Of a DNA stretch of 51,948 nt, positions 1 through 8,128 are shown one piece after another. This stretch comes from Haloferax gibbonsii ATCC 33959 (lineage in GTDB: Archaea > Halobacteriota > Halobacteria > Halobacteriales > Haloferacaceae). The stretch is taken from positions 794,503 through 846,450 of the forward strand of contig NZ_AOLJ01000011.1 of the NCBI RefSeq assembly GCF_000336775.1. Direction: 5' to 3'. Each line of letters opens with the position of its first letter. Position 1 is the stretch's first letter. A program made the translations under genes and the position numbers. The notes under the pieces are model-generated. The model made no database searches. It had not been told where the DNA came from and saw only the letters and a list, made by a program, of their open reading frames with translations.

Positions 1-15
1 GTTCTCCACTTTTTC

Positions 16-38
16 CGAGTCTCACTCCGCTCGACTCG
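16..38. repeat. Imperfect stem-loop 3' of the polymerase gene
   Basis: CGAGTC and GACTCG arms are separated by 11 bases, about 30 bases past the polymerase stop codon. It could act in transcript termination or processing, but no long T-run follows on the minus strand, so the role is open. Confidence 0.3.
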
Positions 39-66
39 CAAAACCTGGAGGAAAAACGACTCTAGA

Positions 67-3000
67 CTACATGAAGTCCGCGATACCCGACTGCTTGTTC
101 TTGTCGTTCTCGAAGACTGATTCGAGGCTCTTTTCGAGCACTTCGAGTCGCTGTTTCGTGTAGTCGCGGCAGTCGAACTCCTCGGCCACCTGAATCGCGG
201 TGTCCATGTACTTGTTCACGGAGCCCTGGTGGACCGTGAGGTTCACCCGGCCGCCGCACTCCCGGCAGTCGCCCGAAAGCGGCATCCGCCGGTACTTCTC
301 GCCGCAGTCGAGACACCGCGTCTCCTGTCGCGAGAAGGCGCGGAGGTTCCCGATGAGGTCCGGCAGGAAGTGGTACTCGATGACGCGCTCTGCCACGTCC
401 GTCTCGTCGACCGCCCGAAGCTTCCGCGCGAGGAACAGTTGGGCGTCCATCTTGTCCATCATCGACCCGAGCGTCTTGTACGCCGAGAGGTCGGGGCCGG
501 CAGCGATGTTCGTCGTGTCGTGGGTGTGGTCGAACCCGGTGTACTCGCGGTCGGTTCCGAGGAACTCCTCGGCGATGGTGACGTCGTCCTCCCAGTCGTC
601 GGGGTCTTCCATCCGCAGGGTCGCCTCGTAGAACTCGCGGGGGTACTGCCGCACGATGTCCATGTTGTGCGCCTCGTCGTCGATTTCCGAGGGGTCGATG
701 CGCGAGGACATGACGAGCGGCGCGTCCATCTGCCCGCCGCGCTTGTCGGGGAGATATTCTTTCGAGAAGTTGAGAAGACCGTCCATGAGAAGCATGACGC
801 AGTCCTCGTCACCGTCGCACTGCGCGACGTGGAGGTCGTTGGCGACCAGCGAGTTGGTATCTTCGACGGTCAACGAGTAGGTGTGGTCGATATCGCTTTC
901 GAGATATTCGACCGAGACGACTTCGTCAAGCCACGTATCCCCGCCGTCCGAGAAGAGACGCTGGCTTCGGATGTCCGTGTCGTCGAGAGCGCTCGCCAGC
1001 GCCTCGCTCTTTCGGGGGAGGTGGAAGCCAACTTCCTCGGCGAATCGAACCGCGTTCTCCGACGTGACTTTGAGGACCCACGAGTCGAACGTCGGGACCT
1101 CGTCTCCATCGTAGAACTCCGCCACCGCACCGGTCTGTGGTGTTCGGCGCTCAGAGTAGGTCTTCGCGGCGATGCCGAATCGTTTGAGGGCGGCAACGAG
1201 GTCGCGTTTGAGGTCGTCGCTCACGGTGTGCGCGCGGATCTCCACACGGTCCGAAGACGCGCTTCCGTCTCCGGAGAAGTACGCCGACAGGAAGGACCGA
1301 AGAACCGGCTTGGGGCCGGTGAGTATCGAGTCCGGGACGCGTTTGTCCTCGGCACGCGACCCGCATCCGATGACGTCCGCAAACAGCGATTGAACGAGTC
1401 TGCTCGAAATCGTGACCTTCCACTCGTTCTCCTCGAACGCGTCGACGCCGAGTGCTTCGCGAACGGTATCGAGGATGCGTTCTCGGGCGATTTCGTCCGG
1501 AATACAGACCGTTGTCTGGTAGAAGTTCCCAGGCGACGCTCTCGTGAATCCTTCCGCGGCGTAGTATCCCAGTACAGTTCCGAACGCTTCGTCGATATCG
1601 AGCACTCTCGAAACGGTCGCGGTATCGCGGCGAACGCCAAGAGATAGCTCACGCGGAAGCACGTCGACGACCGTTTCGACGTCTCCGAGAACCTCCACGA
1701 ATACCGAGGCCGGAACGCTATCGCGAGAGACCCAGTTGTAAACCGTCGAATCGCTCCGTCCGAGTCGCTCGGCGACCGGTTTCAGATAGCCGCTCGCTTC
1801 GGTATGCTCGTCGAAGAGCGACCGGATTCGGTCCGCACCGAGTCCCCGAATCATCAGGTCTTCGGCCGGTATCGTCCCGCCGTTCAGGAACTCCGCGAGC
1901 AAGTCGAACTGAGCCGGGTCCGCGTCGATGTCGACGCACTTGGGCGACGGAAGCGCGTCGCCTTCGTCGAGTTCGTGCGCGGGAATCCGCGTGAATCCGC
2001 CGTCGCCGGCTCGAATCAGCGTGTGGTCTGGAGTGACCGTTAGTTCTCTCCCACTGCGGGTCTCGATTCGTACGAGGTGGTCCTGTGCGACGTGCTTAGA
2101 GACGGCTTCGACCGGTTTCATCGTCTCTCGTCCGTCTCTGGCCAACGACGGGACGTACACGTCCCCGTCCAGTTCCTGAACGAGGGTCCCGAAGTCGTCG
2201 GTATCCGGGTCATCGAGCCGTTCCTCGACAAGCGTTCGAATCTCGTCGTATCGCCACCGGTCGGTCTCGTCTCGGTACCAGACCTTCGTCTCCGGATGGA
2301 AGCAATTCCGGCGTTTCGCGGCGTGAAAGTACGGATGAGCATATCCGACCGCTGCTGTCGTGAATCCGACAACTCTGCCGACGACCGCGGCGGAGGTGTG
2401 GGGAGCCATCCCGAAGACGAGTTCGCCGATGAGGTCGTCGCGCTCTTCGATTTCGTAGAACCGGTCGAGGCCGTAGAACTGTTCGAGGAGGTCGTCGACG
2501 AAGTCGGCGGTCTGCATCATGTGCTGCGCCGCGCCGTTCGAGAGGACGATGTCCTGAACTTTGAGTTCGACCAGTTGGTCGTCGAACCGGAGGGGTTCGC
2601 CGTCGATGTCGGTCTCGTAGCCGAGTTCGCGGAAGTGGTCGGCCGTCACGTCGAGTTCCTCGGGACGGACCGCGGTGACGGGCAGGTCGGTCATGTCGTA
2701 GCGGACGGTCCCGTCTTTGAACGACGACACGTCGTGTTTCGCGCGCAGGACCCCCTTCTCGATGGGTTCGGGCGTCTTGTTCGCCGAGGTGAGCCCCTTC
2801 ACGCCCTTGAGAATCTGGAACGACGACTCGCGCTCGCCGACGCGTTCGAGGGCGTTTCGGTACTCGGTGTTGAGGTCGATGTCCTGCCACTCGGCGCTCT
2901 CGACGTCCCACTCGCAGCGCTCGCAGTAGACGCGTCCCGACTCGTCGGGTTCGATGACGGACCCGCAGTCGTCGCACTCGTAGTGGGGTTCGGTGTGGCC

Positions 3001-5163
3001 GCCGCAGTCGGGACACTTCGACTTGAAGCCGAACGCGCCGCAGTCGGGGCACTTGCGCCGGCCGAGTCGGACCGAAATCTGCCCGCGCCCGCCGGACTCG
3101 CCGCGGTGTCTGGCGGCGTCGCCCACGTCGCGTTGGCTCCCACCGGCCTCGCCGATGGGAAACAGCGTGTGGACGGCCGGCGAGAGGTCGCGGCGCTCGG
3201 ACTTCTCCGGGCGCCCCATCCGGTTGCCGATGCGGGTGGGCGCGCGCTCTCGGAGGGTGAACGGCGCGACCTCGTTGACGGCCTCGACGGCGTTGTCGCC
3301 GTCGTCCCACTCGCGGGCGCGCTCGGAGAGGTCTGCGAGTTCCCACGTCCGCTCGCGGTCGTCGGTGAGGCCGAGGCTCCGGGCGAGCGGTCGCCACACG
3401 GGGACCCGAAGCGTCTCGTCGGTCTGGCGGTGGGCGACGAGCAGGTGTTCGAGCGCCTCCCGAATCTCGGGCGTGTTGTCGAGGACGAGCGTGCCCTCAA
3501 GCCCGCGCTCGGGTTCGTTCTCGTGTTCGAGCGCGCCGGCCGTGCCACCGTCGGCTTCGGCGGCGACGACATCGCCGGCCGCGACGGCGTCGGCGAGCGC
3601 GTCGAACCGCTCGACGGAGATATCGTGCCAGAGGTAGGTGTACGTCGGGTGCAGCGGGGCGTCGAACTCGGTCGCCCACGAGAGGGCCTGTTCGACCGAC
3701 GGCTCTTCGAGGTCGACGGCGGGGTCGTCGCGGAGCGCCTGCACGTTGGCCTCGGTCGTCTCGAAGTCCTGAATCCACCACTCGAAGACGTACGAGGCGG
3801 GCGCGAGCGGGTGGTTGTTCTCGACGAACTCGCCGAAGTTGACGAGGTACTCGCCGAGGTCGAGAATCTTCTCGACGCCGTTCTGGAGTTCCTCCGCCTC
3901 CTCGGGGTCGTCGATGCGGCGCACGTCGCCGTTGGCGAGCCTGACCGTCGGCCCCTCGATGGAGTCGACGGGGACGACGCCGCCGGCCTTGCCGGGGCGC
4001 TCGGTCTTGATTTGGGTGCCGGTGGCGATGAAGTCGTCCACGATGTGCATCGTCGCGGGGTGGACGCCCGCGGTCGCGAAGCCGTGGTTGCGGGCGCGAC
4101 CGTACCGGAGGCGGAAGCCGCCGGGCGCGGAGGGGTGGCCGAACACCGGGCGGCCCGCGATGAGGTCGCGGAGGAACTTGGTCGCGGGTTCGACGCGGGT
4201 CGGTCCGTCGGGGGCGCCGCTCTCGGCGTCCTCGGCGTCAGCGTCCGCGCCGGCGTCCGCGTCGTCGGTCTCGTCGCTGTCCTCTCCGGCGTCGTCTGCC
4301 TTTGCGGCGTCTTCGTCGTCCTTTCCGATGGTACCGTCGATGAGGTCCTGAAGCCACGGCCAGTCGACCTCGTCGAGTTGGCGGGTGTAGCGCTGAATCT
4401 TCGGGGCCTTGAGCGCGATGCCCTCGGCCGCGACGAGACACATCCCGCCGCGGGCGGAGTTGGTGTCGACGCGTTCGAGGTCGCGGTAGCCCGAGACCTC
4501 CTCGTCGCCGGTGGCCTCGCCGTCGAGCATGATGGGCATGTTCTGAGCGATGAAGCGCGACTCCTTGTCCTTCGGCGAGTACTGGAGACCGGTCTCCTTG
4601 TCGTAGAGGTTTATCTCCTCGACGTAGCGCTCGACCTCGTCGGTTCGAGCCTTGTACTCGTCGATGTCGAGAAGCGACCGGGCGTAGTCGGCGACGAGCA
4701 CGGAGAGGGCCTGCGCGGTGCCGCCCGCCGAGCGAATCGGGCCGGCGTAGTAGACGTTGACGAACTCCGTGCCGTCGTCGTTTTCGAGGATTTCGACGCG
4801 GTCGATGCCCTCGATGGGGGCGGCGACGACCCCCTCGGTGAGGAGGGCGACGGCGGTGCGGACCGCGCCCTCGACTTTGCCTTCACGGGAGTCGTAGTCG
4901 CCGACGTTGCCGTCGACGAAGTCGGTCACGAGTTCGAGCGCGGCTTCCTCGCGGGACATCTCGCCTTCGAGTTCGCGGACGCGCTCTGCGACGCCGTCGA
5001 TACCGAGGATGTTCTCCACGCGGTCGGCCATGTCCTTGGCGACCGGAATCTCGACTTCGGTCTTCGGGTCGTACCCCGTCGCCTTCGCGGCCTCCGCGAG
5101 GTCGAACGCCTCGTCGAGGCGGGATTCGATGCGACGGAAGTACCGGGAGTCCTCCTCGCGCAC
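67..5163 (-). CDS. polC: DNA polymerase D large subunit (DP2), intein-containing
   Basis: This is the catalytic large subunit of the archaeal replicative polymerase PolD, which pairs with an exonuclease subunit encoded elsewhere. The precursor is 1698 residues; removing the intein (residues 954-1448) leaves 1203, normal for haloarchaeal DP2. Zinc-finger cysteines lie before the intein (CPDCGAFGFKSKCPDCGG, then CDDCG and CERCE) and near the C-terminus (CLDCG, CRECGG). The intein splits the catalytic motif N/CDGDED, whose two aspartates bind the active-site metals. An Asp/Ala/Glu-rich insert at about residues 276-321 is a typical halophilic low-complexity loop. Translation starts at GTG 5163, two bases after the stop of the upstream PPC gene, so the two genes should share a transcript. 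The family assignment is secure; the gene is also called polA2 or polD2. Confidence 0.96.
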   Translation of the reverse strand: MREEDSRYFRRIESRLDEAFDLAEAAKATGYDPKTEVEIPVAKDMADRVENILGIDGVAERVRELEGEMSREEAALELVTDFVDGNVGDYDSREGKVEGAVRTAVALLTEGVVAAPIEGIDRVEILENDDGTEFVNVYYAGPIRSAGGTAQALSVLVADYARSLLDIDEYKARTDEVERYVEEINLYDKETGLQYSPKDKESRFIAQNMPIMLDGEATGDEEVSGYRDLERVDTNSARGGMCLVAAEGIALKAPKIQRYTRQLDEVDWPWLQDLIDGTIGKDDEDAAKADDAGEDSDETDDADAGADADAEDAESGAPDGPTRVEPATKFLRDLIAGRPVFGHPSAPGGFRLRYGRARNHGFATAGVHPATMHIVDDFIATGTQIKTERPGKAGGVVPVDSIEGPTVRLANGDVRRIDDPEEAEELQNGVEKILDLGEYLVNFGEFVENNHPLAPASYVFEWWIQDFETTEANVQALRDDPAVDLEEPSVEQALSWATEFDAPLHPTYTYLWHDISVERFDALADAVAAGDVVAAEADGGTAGALEHENEPERGLEGTLVLDNTPEIREALEHLLVAHRQTDETLRVPVWRPLARSLGLTDDRERTWELADLSERAREWDDGDNAVEAVNEVAPFTLRERAPTRIGNRMGRPEKSERRDLSPAVHTLFPIGEAGGSQRDVGDAARHRGESGGRGQISVRLGRRKCPDCGAFGFKSKCPDCGGHTEPHYECDDCGSVIEPDESGRVYCERCEWDVESAEWQDIDLNTEYRNALERVGERESSFQILKGVKGLTSANKTPEPIEKGVLRAKHDVSSFKDGTVRYDMTDLPVTAVRPEELDVTADHFRELGYETDIDGEPLRFDDQLVELKVQDIVLSNGAAQHMMQTADFVDDLLEQFYGLDRFYEIEERDDLIGELVFGMAPHTSAAVVGRVVGFTTAAVGYAHPYFHAAKRRNCFHPETKVWYRDETDRWRYDEIRTLVEERLDDPDTDDFGTLVQELDGDVYVPSLARDGRETMKPVEAVSKHVAQDHLVRIETRSGRELTVTPDHTLIRAGDGGFTRIPAHELDEGDALPSPKCVDIDADPAQFDLLAEFLNGGTIPAEDLMIRGLGADRIRSLFDEHTEASGYLKPVAERLGRSDSTVYNWVSRDSVPASVFVEVLGDVETVVDVLPRELSLGVRRDTATVSRVLDIDEAFGTVLGYYAAEGFTRASPGNFYQTTVCIPDEIARERILDTVREALGVDAFEENEWKVTISSRLVQSLFADVIGCGSRAEDKRVPDSILTGPKPVLRSFLSAYFSGDGSASSDRVEIRAHTVSDDLKRDLVAALKRFGIAAKTYSERRTPQTGAVAEFYDGDEVPTFDSWVLKVTSENAVRFAEEVGFHLPRKSEALASALDDTDIRSQRLFSDGGDTWLDEVVSVEYLESDIDHTYSLTVEDTNSLVANDLHVAQCDGDEDCVMLLMDGLLNFSKEYLPDKRGGQMDAPLVMSSRIDPSEIDDEAHNMDIVRQYPREFYEATLRMEDPDDWEDDVTIAEEFLGTDREYTGFDHTHDTTNIAAGPDLSAYKTLGSMMDKMDAQLFLARKLRAVDETDVAERVIEYHFLPDLIGNLRAFSRQETRCLDCGEKYRRMPLSGDCRECGGRVNLTVHQGSVNKYMDTAIQVAEEFDCRDYTKQRLEVLEKSLESVFENDKNKQSGIADFM
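820..2304 (-). mobile_element. Intein with LAGLIDADG homing endonuclease in PolD large subunit
   Basis: The element covers precursor residues 954-1448. It begins with Cys (CFHPETKVW) and ends VAQ before the extein Cys of CDGDED. Splicing blocks are visible: the start Cys, a block-B-like segment RSGRELTVTPDHTL, and the end SLVANDLHVAQ. Two dodecapeptide motifs of a DOD endonuclease are intact: FGTVLGYYAAEG (about residue 1191) and LRSFLSAYFSGDGSA (about 1288), each with its acidic residue. A helix-turn-helix-like stretch (AERLGRSDSTVYNW) lies at about residues 1120-1140. The final residue is Gln instead of Asn and the penultimate one is Ala instead of His. C-terminal Gln is known from some PolII inteins, so splicing is still expected. 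Confidence 0.93.
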
Positions 5164-5165
5164 GG

Positions 5166-5585
5166 TTACAACCAGAGGTCGAGGTCGGTCACCGCGTCGT
5201 GGTCGCGTTCGAGCGGTTCCTCGAAGGCGCGGAGGTTCACTTCGCCGGCGAAGACGGTCGCCGAGTCGAGGTGGCCGGCGAGCGACTGCCCGCTGCGTCG
5301 GGAGAGAATCGCGTGCGTGTGTGCGAAGGGCTCGCCGTCGAGGAGCGCGACGTTACCCACGCAGGCGGCGACTTCGAGCGGCTCGTCGAACGTCACGGAC
5401 TGGTACTCCTGGTCCGTCTGGTCGTAGAACCAGAGTTCGGCGTCCTGAACGGCACCCATGGCGTTGAACCACGCGGACTCGATGTCCTTGCGCGCGCAGA
5501 ACTCCTCGATCTCCTCGCGCCAGTCCGCACCGTGTTCGAGGCGGGCGAGGTACTCCTCGCTCACCGTCACCGCTCGAGCGTTCAT
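5166..5585 (-). CDS. PPC-domain (DUF296) protein, probable DNA-binding
   Basis: The product is 139 residues and almost entirely one PPC/DUF296 domain. The conserved core is visible as GNVALLDGEPFAHTHAILS followed by GQSLAGHLDSATVFAGEV, with the His residues that bind metal in trimeric prokaryotic PPC proteins. Family members are suspected DNA-binding or regulatory proteins; the true function is unknown. ATG 5585 is preferred over an upstream in-frame start at 5597 because an ATTTTAG TATA-like box lies about 28 bases ahead of it. The stop is two bases before the GTG of the polymerase large subunit, so the pair probably forms an operon. Confidence 0.85.
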   Translation of the reverse strand: MNARAVTVSEEYLARLEHGADWREEIEEFCARKDIESAWFNAMGAVQDAELWFYDQTDQEYQSVTFDEPLEVAACVGNVALLDGEPFAHTHAILSRRSGQSLAGHLDSATVFAGEVNLRAFEEPLERDHDAVTDLDLWL

Positions 5586-5669
5586 GCAGCGTACCACGAG
5601 CGAGTCGGACTAAAATGTGAATGGTCTGGCCGCCGGGCGTCCGGCGGCGGGCTTACGGGGCCGGAGCGA

Positions 5670-5837
5670 TTATCGCCACTCGTCGAGTGCGAGCGCGTCG
5701 GCTACGTCAGCAGCGAGCCACGCGTCATCGCGGGAGATGTCCGCGATAATAAGACGCTGGCCCGTCTGAGAGCGATCCACCGAGGCCATGACCTCGGCGC
5801 CCGAGTCGTCGACGGAAGCCGTCGCATCCGGCGTCAT
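5670..5837 (-). CDS. Small acidic hypothetical protein (55 aa)
   Basis: This 55-residue ORF begins MTPDATASVDDSGAEV and ends ALALDEWR. It is acidic, has no cysteine and no membrane segment. It resembles a small conserved family I have seen in haloarchaeal genomes (I believe DUF7556), whose function is unknown. Support comes from strong third-position GC, a TATA box (TTATATATGGG on the minus strand, 5856-5866) about 25 bases before the ATG, and a 13-base palindrome covering the expected transcription start. It lies upstream of the PPC-polymerase operon in the same direction but has its own promoter. Confidence 0.75.
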   Translation of the reverse strand: MTPDATASVDDSGAEVMASVDRSQTGQRLIIADISRDDAWLAADVADALALDEWR

Positions 5838-5848
5838 GTATGATACAT
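5836..5848. promoter_or_regulatory. Palindrome ATGTAT-G-ATACAT at the start of the 55-aa gene
   Basis: A perfect 6+1+6 palindrome overlaps the ATG and the predicted start site of the minus-strand 55-residue gene, just downstream of its TATA box. The placement suits an operator at which a repressor blocks initiation. No binding protein can be named. Confidence 0.4.
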
Positions 5849-6040
5849 AGTGACACCCATATATAAGTGGACCGAAATGGCGGGCCGAGGGGAGCCCCCG
5901 TTACCCGATTCTGTCGTCTCGAAAAAGGGTTTAAAATGTAAAACGAGTTCTGTAGGGATTCTCGTGGCAGTTTTCGCCGGTTATGTATGGTACTACATCC
6001 CTTCCACGCTACACTATATCAAACAAATCGAATACGGTAA

Positions 6041-6048
6041 GTTTATCC
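6041..6048 (+). promoter_or_regulatory. TATA box of the dpp lipoprotein gene
   Basis: GTTTATCC lies about 29 bases before ATG 6074, the spacing of a leaderless haloarchaeal transcript. It favours ATG 6074 over the upstream in-frame TTG at 6065. Another A/T-rich element (ACTATATC) at about 6012-6019 could be an alternative. Confidence 0.5.
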
Positions 6049-6073
6049 ACGCGGCCCGGAAAGATTGGTTCGA

Positions 6074-7912
6074 ATGCCAGACACTAACAAACTCTCGCGT
6101 CGCCGCTTCCTGAAGGCAACGGGTGGGGCCGCTACGGCCGCCGCTCTCGCCGGTTGTACCGGCGGTGACGGTGACGAGACGACGACGACCGAATCCGGTG
6201 GCGACGAGACCACCACCGCGACGACGACCGAAGAGGACACGGGCACGGAGCTGTCCGGCTCGGTGTTCAACCGCATCCTCTCGGGCACCATCACGACGAT
6301 GGACCCCGTCGCCGCGACCGACACGTCGTCGGGCATCCTCATCCAGCAGGTCTTCGACTGCTTGATGTCGTACCCGAACGCCCTGCCGACGGTCGAAAAC
6401 GAGCTCGCCGCGGACTACACGGTCTCGGACGACTTCACGACCTACACGTTCCAGCTCGCCGACGCGACCTACCACAACGGTGAGACGGTCACCGCGTCCG
6501 ACTTCATCTACGCGTGGGAGCGCCTCGCGGCCTCCTCGAACAGCCGCCGCGCCTACTTCATCCTCGATTCCATCGGCGTGGAACACGAGACGGACGACGA
6601 GGGCAACTACGTGCCCGGTTCGCTCGGCGTCGAAGTCGGCGAGACGGAGACCGAACTCGTCGTCAACCTCTCCGAGCCGTTCCACGACACCCTCGAGATG
6701 TTCGCCTACACCTCGTTCGCCGCCCTCCCCGAGGGCGTCCTCGGCGACATCGAGGGCTACGACGGCGAGATGGAGTACACCGAGTTCGCCTCGAACAACC
6801 CCATCGGTGCGGGTCCGTTCGAGTTCGCCTTCTGGGAGCAGGGTACCGCCGCGGCCGTCTCCAAGTACGACGACTACTACGGACAGGTCGCGCAGGTCGA
6901 CAACGTCCGCTGGCAGGTCATCGAGGACGACACGGCCCGCTACAACTACGCGATGAACGAGAACGCGGACTACTTCGGACTGCCCACCGCGCAGTACGAC
7001 CCCGGACTCGTTCAGGTGGAGTCGACCGACGAGTACGGTCGTGAAATCGGTAAGTACGGTCCCGTCCGCAACGGGAAGACGCTCAACTACGTCGGCGTCC
7101 CGACGCTGTCGATCTTCTACGTCGGCTTCAACATGGAGAAGGTCCCGAAGCCGGTCCGTCAGGCGTTCGCCTACGTCCTGAATCAGGGCCAGATGGTCTC
7201 GGAGGTCTTCAAGGGCCGCGGTTCCCCCGCACAGCTCTTCACGCCGCCGACTATCTTCCCCGGTGGCGCGCAGGCCGCAAACGACCTCATCGACTCGGAG
7301 TACCCCTACAACGCGGACGAGACGGACATCCAGGCCGCCCGCGAAGTCATGGAGGAGGCCGGCTACGGTGAGGACAACCAGTTCGAGGTCCAGTGGACCC
7401 AGTACAACTCCAACACGTGGGAGGAGATGGCGAGCATCCTCCGCGACCAGCTCGCGTCCGCCCACATCAACATGCAGATTCAGAAGGCCGACTTCTCGAC
7501 GCTCCTCGAGCGCGGCCGCAACGGTCAGCTCGAGGCGTACACCCTCGGCTGGATCGCCGACTGGCCGGCCCCGGACAACTTCCTGCAGCTCCTGAACCCG
7601 CCGCAGACTGACACGTCCAAGCAGGGCCCCATCTCGTACGTCAACTGGACGGCCGAAAACGGCGACGCCTACCAGCAGGCGACCGACGCCTACCAGCAGG
7701 TCGTCAACAACCCGGCCCCGACCGACGAGGCCCAGCAGATCCGCGACGAGGCCTACGTCGACATCGAGACGGCCAACTGGGAAGACGTCGCGATGCTGCC
7801 CATCTACAACCGCAAGGACGAGACGTTCTGGTACGACACCGTCAACATCGAACCGTTCGGTGGGATGGGTCCGAGCCGCCAGAAGCTCAACAACGTCACG
7901 CTCAACCGGTAA
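6074..7912 (+). CDS. dppA: Dipeptide/oligopeptide ABC transporter substrate-binding lipoprotein
   Basis: The 612-residue product belongs to the extracellular family 5 binding proteins for peptides, nickel or sugars. Its N-terminus carries a Tat signal (SRRRFLK) and a lipobox (LAGC), followed by a Gly/Asp/Thr/Glu-rich tether. It should be exported folded, lipid-anchored, and displayed outside the membrane. Family hallmarks include TVSDDFTTYTFQLADATYHNGE, TASDFIYAWERL and the conserved region IFYVGFNMEK. It heads the dpp operon, with the permease 212 bases downstream. Peptide is the likely substrate by family and neighbours, but not proven; this family also binds other ligands. Confidence 0.92.
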   Translation: MPDTNKLSRRRFLKATGGAATAAALAGCTGGDGDETTTTESGGDETTTATTTEEDTGTELSGSVFNRILSGTITTMDPVAATDTSSGILIQQVFDCLMSYPNALPTVENELAADYTVSDDFTTYTFQLADATYHNGETVTASDFIYAWERLAASSNSRRAYFILDSIGVEHETDDEGNYVPGSLGVEVGETETELVVNLSEPFHDTLEMFAYTSFAALPEGVLGDIEGYDGEMEYTEFASNNPIGAGPFEFAFWEQGTAAAVSKYDDYYGQVAQVDNVRWQVIEDDTARYNYAMNENADYFGLPTAQYDPGLVQVESTDEYGREIGKYGPVRNGKTLNYVGVPTLSIFYVGFNMEKVPKPVRQAFAYVLNQGQMVSEVFKGRGSPAQLFTPPTIFPGGAQAANDLIDSEYPYNADETDIQAAREVMEEAGYGEDNQFEVQWTQYNSNTWEEMASILRDQLASAHINMQIQKADFSTLLERGRNGQLEAYTLGWIADWPAPDNFLQLLNPPQTDTSKQGPISYVNWTAENGDAYQQATDAYQQVVNNPAPTDEAQQIRDEAYVDIETANWEDVAMLPIYNRKDETFWYDTVNIEPFGGMGPSRQKLNNVTLNR

Positions 7913-7923
7913 GACTGGGTAGC

Positions 7924-7972
7924 GCGGGCGCATCTTCGCGTCCCGTCTCAGTTGAAACTCCCGGTTATTTTT
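7924..7972 (+). terminator. Possible attenuating terminator between dppA and the permease gene
   Basis: A GC-rich bulged stem (about 7924-7946) is followed by ATTTTT at 7967-7972. T-runs terminate archaeal transcription. Partial termination here would give more binding protein than permease, a common arrangement. The stem and T-run are about 20 bases apart, so they may be unrelated. Confidence 0.3.
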
Positions 7973-8092
7973 GACAAGCGTACAGTTAGTCACCACTATA
8001 TACTATAATCCTGCAGTAGAGTTGCTGAAACTACGACATTAGGGCTTCGAAGCGCAAGACATATCCATACCACTCATTAAACCAGTACAATA

Positions 8093-8128
8093 ATGTCCGC
8101 TCGAACGGTCTGCGAGGTGATGCCATGA
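8093..8128 (+). CDS. 11-codon upstream ORF overlapping the permease start
   Basis: ATG 8093 opens a frame encoding MSARTVCEVMP, whose TGA (8126-8128) overlaps the permease ATG 8125 as ATGA. A TATA-like ACATATCC lies about 30 bases before it, which would make it leaderless. The permease ribosome site GAGGTGA (8114-8120) lies inside it. It may serve translational coupling or be chance. Confidence 0.3.
   Translation: MSARTVCEVMP

Noticed and set aside
2077..5427. 1116-codon open frame antisense to the polymerase gene
   Set aside because: It mirrors the codon structure of the real gene. High GC keeps antisense frames open, and its product is a Val/Glu/Asp/Leu repeat-like string with no family.
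6014..7996. 660-codon minus-strand frame opposite dppA
   Set aside because: Shadow of the lipoprotein gene; no recognisable protein, and the sense strand has clear Tat and binding-protein motifs.
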